DNA from: Flavobacteriaceae bacterium
GTDB lineage: Bacteria > Bacteroidota > Bacteroidia > Flavobacteriales > Flavobacteriaceae
Assembly: GCA_024635765.1 (NCBI GenBank)
Contig: JAGXIE010000191.1
Span: forward strand, 1 to 59,466
Length of the DNA stretch: 59,466 nucleotides
Direction of reading: 5' to 3'
The notes under the pieces are model-generated. The model was not told the origin of the DNA and searched no databases. It was given only the letters and a program-made list of their open reading frames with translations. The position numbers were made by a program, and so were the translations under genes. Within the stretch, counting starts at the first letter, position 1, and each line of letters opens with the position of its first letter. Positions 26,972-36,400 of the stretch are shown in pieces.

Positions 26972-27712
26972 CTAATTAATTCCGCCGTTGATATTGATGA
27001 CTTCACCTGTAATGTATGAAGACTTTTTAGAGGCCAAAAAGGATACAAGTTGTGCAACTTCTTCCGGTGTTCCGAATCTATTGACTGGAATCATTTTTTT
27101 GAGTTCTTTTTCATCGAAATCCTTTGTCATATCGCTTTTAATAAATCCTGGAGCCACAGCATTGACAGTTATGTTTCGCTTAGCGACTTCTTGTGCCAAT
27201 GATTTTGTCGCCGCAATAACAGCGCCCTTTGCGGCAGAATAATTAGTCTGTCCGGCCACACCTTTTAGCCCTGAAAGAGACACAATATTAATTATGCGAC
27301 CATATTTATTGAGTAACATATTTTGAAGTAGATGATTTGTGACGTTGAAAAAACCATTGAGACTTGTATTGATGACGTCGTGCCATTCAGCTGGTTTCAT
27401 CCATAAAAATAAACCATCTTTTGTGATTCCTGCATTGTTGACAATGACTTCAATAACGGCATTTTCATTACGTTTATGCCATTCATTCAACGTAAAACTA
27501 ACCTGTTCAGGATCCGAAACATCAAATTGTAGAAGTTCAGCTGTGCCACCTGCGTTATCAATTTCTTCCAAAGTATTGACAGCTTCGGTTTTATTGGAGT
27601 TGAAGTTCACAAGAATATGATAATCGGTATCCTTTGCCAGTTGTATGCAAATTGCTTTGCCAATGCCTCGAGATCCTCCTGTGACTAATGCACATTTTCG
27701 TTTGTTATTCAT
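26972..27712 (-). CDS. 3-oxoacyl-ACP reductase (FabG-type SDR)
   Basis: 246 residues, classical SDR. GGSRGIGKAI binds NADPH, NNAGITKDG is the second motif, and the active site is Ser near IVSLSGLKG with YSAAK. The ending GEVININGG is typical of FabG. It supplies the keto-reduction step of the polyene synthase; no enoyl reductase is in this cluster, which is why double bonds would stay. 76 bases separate it from the acyltransferase gene. Confidence 0.9.
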   Translation of the reverse strand: MNNKRKCALVTGGSRGIGKAICIQLAKDTDYHILVNFNSNKTEAVNTLEEIDNAGGTAELLQFDVSDPEQVSFTLNEWHKRNENAVIEVIVNNAGITKDGLFLWMKPAEWHDVINTSLNGFFNVTNHLLQNMLLNKYGRIINIVSLSGLKGVAGQTNYSAAKGAVIAATKSLAQEVAKRNITVNAVAPGFIKSDMTKDFDEKELKKMIPVNRFGTPEEVAQLVSFLASKKSSYITGEVININGGIN

Positions 27713-27726
27713 AATTTAATTTTTCC

Positions 27727-27786
27727 CTGCAGTACTCGCTGAATTCCGCAGCGTTTTTCTGCGAGTCTCTGCGAGTTCAGCGGGAC
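27727..27786. repeat. Palindromic intergenic repeat related to 14320-14417
   Basis: CTCGCTGAATTCCGCAG (27735-27751) is followed after 8 bases by CTGCGAG (27760-27766), and then CTGCGAGTTCAGCGGG (27770-27785), roughly its inverse. It fills the gap between the ammonia-lyase and fabG genes. Confidence 0.6.
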
Positions 27787-27790
27787 TCAT

Positions 27791-29317
27791 TTAATCTTCA
27801 TTATCCAAAATAAATTCCTTAACCTGATTCACATAAGGGTACATTATTATATCTTCTTTAAATGCAGGAACAATATTGCGTATATCATTATACATTTTTC
27901 TGGTTTTCGAAGACACTCGGTCTTTAACATTTAAATATTCTATAGCCTGAACAATGGTTATCATTTCAATAGCCACTATTTCAAATGCATTTTCAATGAC
28001 TTTTTTAGTTATCAGTGCTGCATTTGTTCCCATGCTAACGATATCTTGATTGTCATTATTACTTGGGATACTGTGCACATACATTGAATTAGACAACATC
28101 TGGTTTTCAGCAGTCGTTGAGGTCGCTGTAAACTGGACTCCTTGCATTCCAAAATTGAGTCCTAATTTGCCAAGATTTACAAATGCAGGAAGTATATTGT
28201 TTAATTTTGGGTTCAGTAAATAGTTAAGTTGTCGTTCAGAGAGCATGCTCATTTTAGTAACGACCAACTTGAGTTTGTCCATTTCAAGAGAAACATAGTC
28301 GCCATGGAAATTTCCTCCATGATACACATTCTTGTTTTCAACATCTACAATAGGATTGTCGTTAGCTGAATTAATCTCTTCAACCAAAATTGTTTCTACG
28401 ATATCCAAGGTTTCCAACACAGGCCCCAAAATTTGCGGGACACAACGCAACGAATAATATTCTTGAATTTTATTTTCAAAAATCAAATCTTCTTGAGTGT
28501 CTTTGTATAAATGATGCTCACGTTTTCTAACTAGTTCACTATCAGATAAATGTTGACGCATCTTTTCGGCAATTTTGCGCTGACCTTTGTGTTTTTTGGA
28601 TTGGTTTAATTCAAATGAAAGATGATCGTCGTAGGCTTGAACAATCTCAGTAATAGCAGAGGAACAGGTAATCATATGGTTAAGCAATCTTCTAGTGTAG
28701 ATTGTATTGACAAGTCCAATACCTGTCATTACCGAAGTACCATTCATCAATGCCAAACCTTCACGAAGTTCGATAGTAATCGGAGTGAGATTTTCGGCTT
28801 TAAAGACATCTTCTGTGTTATGACGTTCTCCTTTATAAAAGACTTCCCCTTCACCAATAAGGGTGAGGGCCAAATGGGCTAATTGTACCAAATCGCCACT
28901 CGCTCCCACACCACCATGTTCATAGATAATAGGGGTTATGTTTTTATTGATAAGGGTAGTCATCAGTTCAATGACGGATTGATGGACTCCTGATTTACCC
29001 AAAGACAGGGTGTTCAAGCGAGTCAGCATCGAAGCTTTAACATAGATTGGAGGAATCGTGTTTCCGGTACCTGAAGAATGACTTCTAATTAAGTTGTACT
29101 GTAACTGTTTGCGTTCAGAGTCCTTAATTTTGTATTGTGCCATAGGGCCAAATCCTGTATTCACCCCATAAATCACTTTGTTTTCTGAGAACACCTTTAA
29201 AAATTCGAAACTTCTTTCTACGGTCTTTTGGGTGTCCTCATGGATTTGAATGGGTTGTAGTTGAAATATAACCTCATAGAATGATTCAATTTTTAACGTA
29301 CCATTAAGTGTTACCAT
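27791..29317 (-). CDS. Tyrosine ammonia-lyase (aromatic amino-acid lyase, MIO type)
   Basis: 508 residues. The triad Ala139-Ser140-Gly141 in GGVGASGDLVQL forms the MIO group. Tyr50 in VIYGVNTGFGP is the catalytic base, and RSHSSGTG (His80) lies in the substrate-selectivity loop. From memory the sequence is very close to the characterised F. johnsoniae tyrosine ammonia-lyase along its whole length. It would give 4-coumarate, the starter unit of flexirubin-type aryl polyenes. It is the first gene of the minus-strand run, with a divergent halogenase-like gene 108 bases away. Histidine ammonia-lyase is the alternative, but the context argues against it. Confidence 0.9.
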   Translation of the reverse strand: MVTLNGTLKIESFYEVIFQLQPIQIHEDTQKTVERSFEFLKVFSENKVIYGVNTGFGPMAQYKIKDSERKQLQYNLIRSHSSGTGNTIPPIYVKASMLTRLNTLSLGKSGVHQSVIELMTTLINKNITPIIYEHGGVGASGDLVQLAHLALTLIGEGEVFYKGERHNTEDVFKAENLTPITIELREGLALMNGTSVMTGIGLVNTIYTRRLLNHMITCSSAITEIVQAYDDHLSFELNQSKKHKGQRKIAEKMRQHLSDSELVRKREHHLYKDTQEDLIFENKIQEYYSLRCVPQILGPVLETLDIVETILVEEINSANDNPIVDVENKNVYHGGNFHGDYVSLEMDKLKLVVTKMSMLSERQLNYLLNPKLNNILPAFVNLGKLGLNFGMQGVQFTATSTTAENQMLSNSMYVHSIPSNNDNQDIVSMGTNAALITKKVIENAFEIVAIEMITIVQAIEYLNVKDRVSSKTRKMYNDIRNIVPAFKEDIIMYPYVNQVKEFILDNED

Positions 29318-29386
29318 TTAGCGACTGTTCACATTATTATTAGAATAATTTACGAAAACCAAAAGTAAAGTAGTTATTTTGGGCTA

Positions 29387-29394
29387 CAAATTTA
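29387..29394 (-). promoter_or_regulatory. Candidate -7 element for the pigment operon
   Basis: On the minus strand TAAATTTG matches the Bacteroidetes -7 consensus TAnnTTTG. It would start transcription about 60 bases before the ammonia-lyase. No TTG is at the usual -33 spacing, so the call is weak. Confidence 0.35.
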
Positions 29395-29425
29395 GAATAA
29401 TAAATGATTTAATTCTGCTGTTGGA

Positions 29426-30670
29426 ATGAATGATGTAAAAGTAGATGTGTTGATTATAGGCGCAGGACCTTCTGGTTGCGTTGCTGCTGCCTATTTAAAT
29501 CAGCAGAATATTTCTGTAAAAATCATTGAGAAAAGTAAATTTCCCCGATTTGTAATCGGAGAAAGTCTGTTGCCACGGTGTATGGACCACTTTGAAGAAG
29601 TTGACCTTTTGCCATTTTTGAAGCAGCAAGGATTTCAGATCAAAAGAGGGGCACGATTTATTCGAGGCAGTAAAATTTGTGAGTTCGATTTCAGCGATAA
29701 ATTTACAGAAGGTTTTAATTGGACATGGCAAGTCCCGAGGGCTGATTTTGATACTGTACTTACAGAGGAATTGATTAGAAAAGGGGTGGACATCTCCTTT
29801 GAGCATGAGGTTATCGATGTGAAGTTTAGTGCTGACGGCACTTCGGTGACTACCATTACATCTGAAAATGAATCAGAATACAAAATCCACGCGAAATTCA
29901 TTATCGATTCTAGTGGTTACGGAAGGGTATTACCAAGGTTGCTTGGTTTGGATAAACCGTCAACAATTCCAGAGCATTCTTCGATATTCAGCCATGTAAA
30001 AGACACTGCTCGTCCTGAAGGTCAAGAAGGTACATTGATCACCTTTGATGTGATCGATCAGAACACCTGGTTTTGGGTGATTCCTTTCTCCAATGGTACT
30101 ACAAGCCTCGGTTTTGTGGGCAAAACTGATTATATCAATTCCTTCGAGGGAACACCAACTGAACGACTAAAGAAAATGATAAAAGTCTCCGATTATTATC
30201 ATGAACGCTTCAGGAATGAAGAGTTTTTATTTGAGCCCAAGATAATTCAGAATTATTCAAAATCCGTAAAACAACTTTACGGTACTGGATATGCCTTGAC
30301 AGGGAACAGTGCTGAATTTTTAGATCCGGTATTTTCATCGGGTGTTACTTTTGCTACGGAATCAGGACTGAAGGCTGCCAAATTAATTACTAGGCAGCTT
30401 AATAATGAATCGGTCGATTGGGAATCAGAGTATTCAGAATATATCATGCAGGGAGTTCATGTGTTTTCTTCTTATGTAAAAGAATGGTATACAGGGAACT
30501 TACAAACTATTTTTTTTGAAGGTGATGGCAACCCAGAAATTAAGAAGCAAATTTGCTCGGTTTTGGCTGGGTATGTCTGGGATCAAAAAAATCCTTTTGT
30601 AAAAAATCATGATAGACTTATCAAAACAGTCGCACATATTATTAAATTGGAGAGCCGAGACTTGAATTGA
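29426..30670 (+). CDS. Flavin-dependent halogenase-like monooxygenase
   Basis: 414 residues. GAGPSGCVAAAYLNQ binds FAD near the N-terminus, IGESLLPR and WTWQVPRADFD follow, and TWFWVIPF fits the WxWxIP signature used to tell flavin-dependent halogenases from hydroxylases. LTGNSAEFLDPVFSSGVTFA is the second FAD motif. It diverges from the ammonia-lyase gene, and flexirubins are known to carry chlorine on the ring, so ring halogenation is a fair guess. Some family members with this motif hydroxylate or have lost activity, so the reaction is not settled. Confidence 0.8.
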   Translation: MNDVKVDVLIIGAGPSGCVAAAYLNQQNISVKIIEKSKFPRFVIGESLLPRCMDHFEEVDLLPFLKQQGFQIKRGARFIRGSKICEFDFSDKFTEGFNWTWQVPRADFDTVLTEELIRKGVDISFEHEVIDVKFSADGTSVTTITSENESEYKIHAKFIIDSSGYGRVLPRLLGLDKPSTIPEHSSIFSHVKDTARPEGQEGTLITFDVIDQNTWFWVIPFSNGTTSLGFVGKTDYINSFEGTPTERLKKMIKVSDYYHERFRNEEFLFEPKIIQNYSKSVKQLYGTGYALTGNSAEFLDPVFSSGVTFATESGLKAAKLITRQLNNESVDWESEYSEYIMQGVHVFSSYVKEWYTGNLQTIFFEGDGNPEIKKQICSVLAGYVWDQKNPFVKNHDRLIKTVAHIIKLESRDLN

Positions 30671-30696
30671 TCTCAAGCAAGAGTTTATATTTCAAA

Positions 30697-32502
30697 CTAC
30701 AGCATCGTCGATAGCAATAGCGTTCCAACGACCAACAAGATAATCGACAAAAGACCACCAATAATAACAAAATGCCTAAATCTATAAGTGCCTGTACCGT
30801 ATATTAATGTATTGGTCTGATACCCCATAGGAGTAAAGAAACTAAAATTTGCCGCAAACATTACTGCAAGAATAAATGGTTTTGGAGGTAAATTCAATCC
30901 AGCCGCCAATGTAATCGCTATGGGTGTTATGATTACAGCTGTTGCATTATTACTAATGAAACCGCTCATTAGCATGGTGATACCAAACAGCACGCCTAAA
31001 ACAATGATGTTGCTGTGTCCCATTAGTAAGTCAAGTAATCGGTCCGAAATCCATATATCTGTGCCCGAATTATGCATCGCAATTCCTAAAGGGATCATTC
31101 CTGCCAAGAGAAAAATAATCTGCCAGTTGACTTTTTTGTAGATTTTGGTCAGGTTGATGCAATCTGTCAATAATAACAAGGCAACGCCAGTCAATGTACT
31201 TGTAAGAATAGTTAATACTCCACTCGCAGCAAGACCGATCACCATTAGGAGTGCAAAAAAAGATATGGCCCGCTTAAACGGATTGATTTTATAATCTTCT
31301 TCGTGATGCATTAAAACGATTGTGTTGTCTAAAGAATACAGATATTTGAATTCGCTTTCGTTTGCTTTTAACAGCAATTTGTCACCAGCCTGCAGATTGG
31401 TATTTTTAAGGATTTTAGGAATTCTGAAGCGCATTCCTTTTTTAAATTGTTGACTATTTTGAATTCCCAATGGCTCAGCAACATTACGAAGGAGTGTTTT
31501 AACTTCAGAAAATGACTTGTCTATAAATTCAGAACCTGGCAAAATCAATAATTCGATATAGCTGTAACTTTCAACTTTATCACTTTCATTTTTAGGCTTG
31601 TAATTAGCTACTGTCTCATTTTTAGATGATAAGCCAAAATCATCTTTTGAAATACTAGCGTAAGCTTTGACATCACTTAATACGACCAATTGGTCATTGG
31701 CCTGCAAGGTGGTATGGGGTCCAGGAGCCGTGTTGACAATATCTTCACGAATCAATTTGAGAATTTTGATGTCTGGATTTTTGTAAAATTCCGTATTCGA
31801 AACAGTTTTTCCAACCGCTTTTGACTTCTCTTTCACGGTTAATGTGAACATAAACGTGTTATCAATATATGGCTCAACAAGTTCATTGGGATTGGATTTC
31901 GGCAACCATCGACTCGCAATGGTCATAAACACAACCCCAACCGCCAATAGAATCACGCCATAAAGGGTGAATTCGAAAAAGGAAAACTGTTCGACACCTA
32001 ACTTTTTTGAGACAGAATTGACCAATAGATTTGTGGAGGTTCCCATCAATGTACAACTACCACCCAAAATACCCGCAAAAGAAATAGGCATCAAAAGTTT
32101 TGAGGTAGAGAAATTGTATTTTTCAGAAAGCTGTGCAATAATTTTTATAAAAATAACCACGACGGCAGTCGTACTGATAAATGCAGAAATGGTGGCTGAA
32201 ACAACCATAAAGGCAGGAACCATCAGCACCAGTGGCAAAATTTTAAGTCGTTTGATGGATTGCGTCAACGCATCAATGACCCCATTCTCTTCCAATCCAA
32301 TGGCCAAGATCATGAGCATTAATATGGTAATGGTCGCTGGACTCGAAAACCCGCTAATGGCTTCTTCGGGTGTGGTAAGGCCCAATAAAACAAGCGAAAC
32401 GATTATTAGGAATGCAATTTTATCAATGGGTAAGAATTCGGTGGCGAAGAGAAGGACTGTCACTCCGATAATTACAAACACTAAAATGATCTCTATGCTC
32501 AT
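30697..32502 (-). CDS. SLC13-family (divalent anion:Na+ type) permease with two TrkA-C domains
   Basis: 601 residues. Hydrophobic halves at about 1-200 and 400-601 enclose two RCK_C/TrkA-C domains (each ends in a 'LQANDQLVVLS' or 'LQAGDKLLLKA' strand). TSTNLLVNSVS in the first half and GYQTNTLIYG in the second are the paired SNT/TNT motifs of the SLC13/CitMHS fold. The substrate (sulfate, dicarboxylate or another anion) cannot be read from sequence. It is convergent with the halogenase gene, with 26 bases between the stops. Confidence 0.87.
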   Translation of the reverse strand: MSIEIILVFVIIGVTVLLFATEFLPIDKIAFLIIVSLVLLGLTTPEEAISGFSSPATITILMLMILAIGLEENGVIDALTQSIKRLKILPLVLMVPAFMVVSATISAFISTTAVVVIFIKIIAQLSEKYNFSTSKLLMPISFAGILGGSCTLMGTSTNLLVNSVSKKLGVEQFSFFEFTLYGVILLAVGVVFMTIASRWLPKSNPNELVEPYIDNTFMFTLTVKEKSKAVGKTVSNTEFYKNPDIKILKLIREDIVNTAPGPHTTLQANDQLVVLSDVKAYASISKDDFGLSSKNETVANYKPKNESDKVESYSYIELLILPGSEFIDKSFSEVKTLLRNVAEPLGIQNSQQFKKGMRFRIPKILKNTNLQAGDKLLLKANESEFKYLYSLDNTIVLMHHEEDYKINPFKRAISFFALLMVIGLAASGVLTILTSTLTGVALLLLTDCINLTKIYKKVNWQIIFLLAGMIPLGIAMHNSGTDIWISDRLLDLLMGHSNIIVLGVLFGITMLMSGFISNNATAVIITPIAITLAAGLNLPPKPFILAVMFAANFSFFTPMGYQTNTLIYGTGTYRFRHFVIIGGLLSIILLVVGTLLLSTML

Positions 32503-32859
32503 CGATTTACATCAAATTATTTTATAAAATACTTTATGCAATTTAGGATATTAACTAAACAAAGAATCATATCCGGACAAAAGACTTTAATCGTAAGACC
32601 ATTCGGATCTTTGTGACTAAGTTAAACAAACAATTCTAATGTGAAAGTATGAAATCTATAATCTAGTAATTGATTTTTTTGAACCATAGTAAAGTTGTGA
32701 GCATAAAAGTTACAGGAGAAAAAGAATAGAGTTCGGTGGAATTCTATATTAGTGCTAGCAACTATTTTTAAGAGCGCAACTGTTTTTATAAAACAATAAC
32801 ATAAACACCTCTCACTTTGTTAAAAATGAGAGGTGTTGAACCTGATTTAGTTATCGCTT
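32503..32859. other. Gene-free stretch between the DUF2892 gene and the permease start
   Basis: AT-rich, no frame worth reporting. The right part holds the hairpin terminator at 32804-32837. The part next to the permease must carry its promoter, but I see no clear TTG plus TAnnTTTG pair. Confidence 0.5.
32804..32837 (-). terminator. Hairpin terminator after the DUF2892 gene
   Basis: AACACCTCTCA (32804-32814) and TGAGAGGTGTT (32827-32837) are a perfect 11-bp inverted repeat. The T-run on the minus strand is short, so efficiency is uncertain. Confidence 0.6.
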
Positions 32860-33069
32860 CTAGTTTGTAGCGCAACTTCCACCTTCTTTTTTTACTCCCA
32901 GCTTCTGTAAAATAGTTTCTAACAGGCACCATTTTGTAAAGGCGGATTGAATTAAATTAACGCCAATAAATACTGTAAACCACATCCAATATGGATGGAC
33001 ATAAACAGTAAGGACAACGCTCAACAGCACCATGGTGCCGACAATCACTCTAAAATAGGTATTTAACAT
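32860..33069 (-). CDS. DUF2892-family small inner-membrane protein
   Basis: 69 residues, two membrane helices (VIVGTMVLLSVVLTVYV and FTVFIGVNLIQSAF), then a short tail with CLLETILQKLGV and a final GGSCATN. This is the DUF2892/YgaP-type membrane module that is often next to rhodanese or metal-detoxification genes. Both cysteines are on the cytoplasmic tail side if the usual topology holds. It is the last gene of the RND operon, 17 bases after the 33087 gene. Confidence 0.82.
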   Translation of the reverse strand: MLNTYFRVIVGTMVLLSVVLTVYVHPYWMWFTVFIGVNLIQSAFTKWCLLETILQKLGVKKEGGSCATN

Positions 33070-33086
33070 TTTAATTAATTTTATGT

Positions 33087-33392
33087 TTATATAAATTTTT
33101 CGATAGGAACAACCACTGCCTTAATGGGATTGTTGGTCTCTAAATTGTTATTGAATTCTTTTATGAGGCTGAACAAGGCAACAATAGGTTCTTCTTCGGT
33201 AAATGAGAAAAATAAATGTGATTCATTGCCTGCTTTTTCGCCAGAAAACCAACTAGAAGCCATTAATATTGATGATCCGTTTTTATAACCATCGATATCT
33301 GAACTACTAAAACTTTCAATATTGGCTTTTTTGAAGAGCTTCAAAACCTCTTTCTGAAATTCTTCAACTGCTGTTACGATTACTAATTTCAT
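33087..33392 (-). CDS. Small protein, PII/ferredoxin-fold-like, unknown role
   Basis: 101 residues. The layout MKLVIVTAVEEFQKEVLKLF (strand then helix), a middle strand (SSILMASSWF) and a terminal IKAVVVPIEKFI strand suggests a PII/CutA-like ferredoxin fold. The T-loop and nucleotide residues of true PII are not visible. Such genes accompany RND metal-efflux operons in Bacteroidetes in my experience. It lies between the RND pump and DUF2892 gene. Confidence 0.6.
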   Translation of the reverse strand: MKLVIVTAVEEFQKEVLKLFKKANIESFSSSDIDGYKNGSSILMASSWFSGEKAGNESHLFFSFTEEEPIVALFSLIKEFNNNLETNNPIKAVVVPIEKFI

Positions 33393-33409
33393 TGTTTTTT
33401 TGTGTTAAT

Positions 33410-33482
33410 GTCCGTTCGAGCGCTGTCGAGAATTATTTTTGTTCTCCGTAGCTTTTGGGGTCTCGACTTCGCCCGACCAGAC
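33410..33482. repeat. Imperfect inverted repeat with 22-base arms, REP-like
   Basis: Arms 33410-33431 and 33461-33482 match as inverted copies at 17 of 22 positions; the core GTCGAGA/TCTCGAC is perfect. TCTCGACTTCGCCCGACC-type words are a common intergenic repeat of flavobacterial genomes in my memory. It fills the gap between the RND permease stop and the small gene. Confidence 0.65.
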
Positions 33483-33485
33483 AAA

Positions 33486-36400
33486 TTATTTATAATTTTT
33501 TTTCTCTATCATATAATAAACTAACGGTACAACTAATAAAGTCAAGACTGTTGACACGATTGTTCCTCCCATTAAAGAGATAGCTAAACCTTGGAAAATT
33601 GGATCAAACAAGATTACAAAGGCACCAATAACCACAGTTCCAGCGGTTAATAGAATGGGTGTTGTACGTATCGCTCCTGCTTCAATTGTCGCTTGTTTCA
33701 ATGGAATGCCTTCAGCGGTACGCAGGTCTATAAAGTCGATCAGCAACACTGAATTTCTTACCATAATTCCTGATAACGCAATCATTCCTATAAAAGAGGT
33801 GGCTGTAAAAAACGCTCCCATTATCCAGTGTCCTAGGATAATTCCGATTAAGGATAAGGGTATCGCTACCATCATCACAATTGGTGCTTTAAAGTTTTGG
33901 AACCAACCGACAATCAAAATATATATCAAAATAATTGCACCTAAAAAGGCAATTCCTAAATCTCTGAAGACTTCTAAAGTAATTTGCCATTCTCCATCCC
34001 ATTTTACAGTATAATCATCTTCAAAATCAGGTTGACCTAAATACATTTCTTTTATTTCATAACCTTTTGGTAATGGTATTTCTTTTAACTTCTCTTCCAT
34101 TCCTAAAATGGCATACGCAGGACTTTCCAGATCACCAGCCATATCTGCCAGGACATACACCACACGCTTTTGGTTTTTGTGATAAATGCTTTTTGCGGCT
34201 GTCGTTTTTTTAATGTCAACCAAATCTGCAATCGGGATCATATTGCCTTGATTTGATGTAACTTTCAATTGCGAAATATCGGTAATCGTCGATTTGTCTT
34301 TTTCATCTAAAGCGAGTACCAAGCCAATTTGATGGGACGCGTCCTCATCATACAAGGTTGTTATGGCTCTATTGGACAATGCCATATTCATAGTGTGTGC
34401 AATTTGTTGTGGCGGCACACCGTATAACATTGCTTTTTCTTTATTGATCTCGAATTGATATTCGATTTGATCGTCTTCAACCATCCAATCAACGTCAACG
34501 ACATCTTCTGTATTATTTAAAATTTGCTGAATGTTATCGGCAATTTTCTGTTGTTCGTTGTAATCAGGGCCATAGACTTCGGCTACAATGGTTGACAATA
34601 CTGGTGGTCCTGGGGGGACTTCCACCAATTTGACATTCGCATTGTATTTTGAAGCAATTTTCTGAATGTCTGGACGCAATAATTTAGCGATATCATGACT
34701 TTGAGCACTCCGTTCTTCTTTGTCTAATAAATTTACTTGGATATCTGCCATATTGCTTCCTCCTCGTAAATCGTAATGACGTACCAAACCGTTAAAAGTA
34801 ATAGGTGCTGAAGTGCCAATATAGTTCTGATAATTTACCACCTCTGGGCGGGTCGATATATATTGAGCAATTTCTTGTGCTACAACTCCTGTGCGTTCAA
34901 GCGTAGTTCCTTCAGGCATATCAATGACGACTTGAAATTCGTTTTTATTATCAAAAGGCAACATTTTTACAGCAACCGATTTTGTAAAAAATAATACCAT
35001 GGTTCCCAACAGCAGCAAGAATGTGCCTCCCAAAAAGAGCCATCGCTTTCTTTTGCTTTCTAACAAAGGACTTTCAAACTTGTTATAGATTCTATAAATA
35101 AGTGTCTCTTCTAAAGGTTTTTCAGGTTTTACTTCTGCGCCTTTTTTATCCTTTTCTCTCAAGAAAATATAGCCTAAATAAGGCGTGATGGTTAATGCTA
35201 CGAATAATGATAAAATCATGGCAATTGATGCACCTATTGGCATTGGTGCCATATAAGGGCCCATTAATCCCGACACAAACGCCATAGGTAATACCGAAGC
35301 GATTACAGTAAATGTTGCTAAAATGGTTGGATTCCCGACTTCGTTGATAGCATATAAAGCAGCTTGTTTAAAAGGCAGGCGTTTCATTTTGAAATGCCTA
35401 TGCATATTTTCTGCAATAATAATGGAGTCATCCACCACAATACCAGTTACAAATACTAAAGCAAAAAGGGTGATTCTATTTAGCGTGTAATCGAGCATGT
35501 AGTAACTCAACAATGTCAAAGCAAAAGTAATCGGTACTGATAAAAACACGACCAATCCACCACGCCAACCCATGGCTAGCATCACTACTATAGTTACGGC
35601 AATGATAGAACCTATTAGGTGTAATAATAATTCAGATACTTTTTTAGATGCGGTTTCACCATAGTTTCTGGTCACTTCTACATGCACATCATTAGGAATC
35701 AGAGTAGTACGCAAATGTTCTACTTTATCGATGATAACATCCGCAATTTTCATGGCATCGGCTCCTTTTCGTTTGGCCACTGAAATGGTGACTGCGGGAT
35801 ATTCCGATTTATAATCAGATGCTTTTTCGCTTCCTTTCCCGAAACCCAAACTCACATAATTTTGAGGCACTTCAGGGCCATCAATAATAGTTGCTATTTG
35901 TTTTAAATAAACAGGTTGATTTTGTTGTACACCAACCACCAAGTTTTCAACATCTGTTGCGGATTCTAAAAACTTACCAGTATTTACTAGATACTCTGTG
36001 TCATTTTTATCAAAACTCCCTGAGTTCAACTGACTATTATTTGCCTTAATCATTTCGGAAACCGACAAGAAGTCTAAACCGCTGGCGGCTAATTTATCTT
36101 TATCTAAAATGACACGTAACTGACGATTTCTACCACCAATTTTATGTGTGATTGCAACATCTTTTACCTTCTTGATTTCAGCCTCCAATTCTTGAGCCAT
36201 TTGGCTTAACTGGTAATCGTCGTAATTTTCACTCCACAAGGTTAGTCCTAATATGGGCACATCATCAATCGCTCGTGTTTTTACCAACGGAAATGTTACG
36301 CCTTCTGGCATTTGGTCCATGTGCTTGTTAATTTCGTTGTATAATTTTACGAACGAGCGCTCAATATCTTCACCCACATAAAATTGCACTATCACCATTC

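Noticed and set aside
27727-27786. Riboswitch or attenuator before fabG
   Set aside because: The sequence is a repeat shared with 14320-14417 and does not match a known leader fold; read as an intergenic repeat instead.
31967-32527. 186-codon plus-strand ORF
   Set aside because: Antisense to the SLC13 permease; membrane-gene antisense frames are often open.
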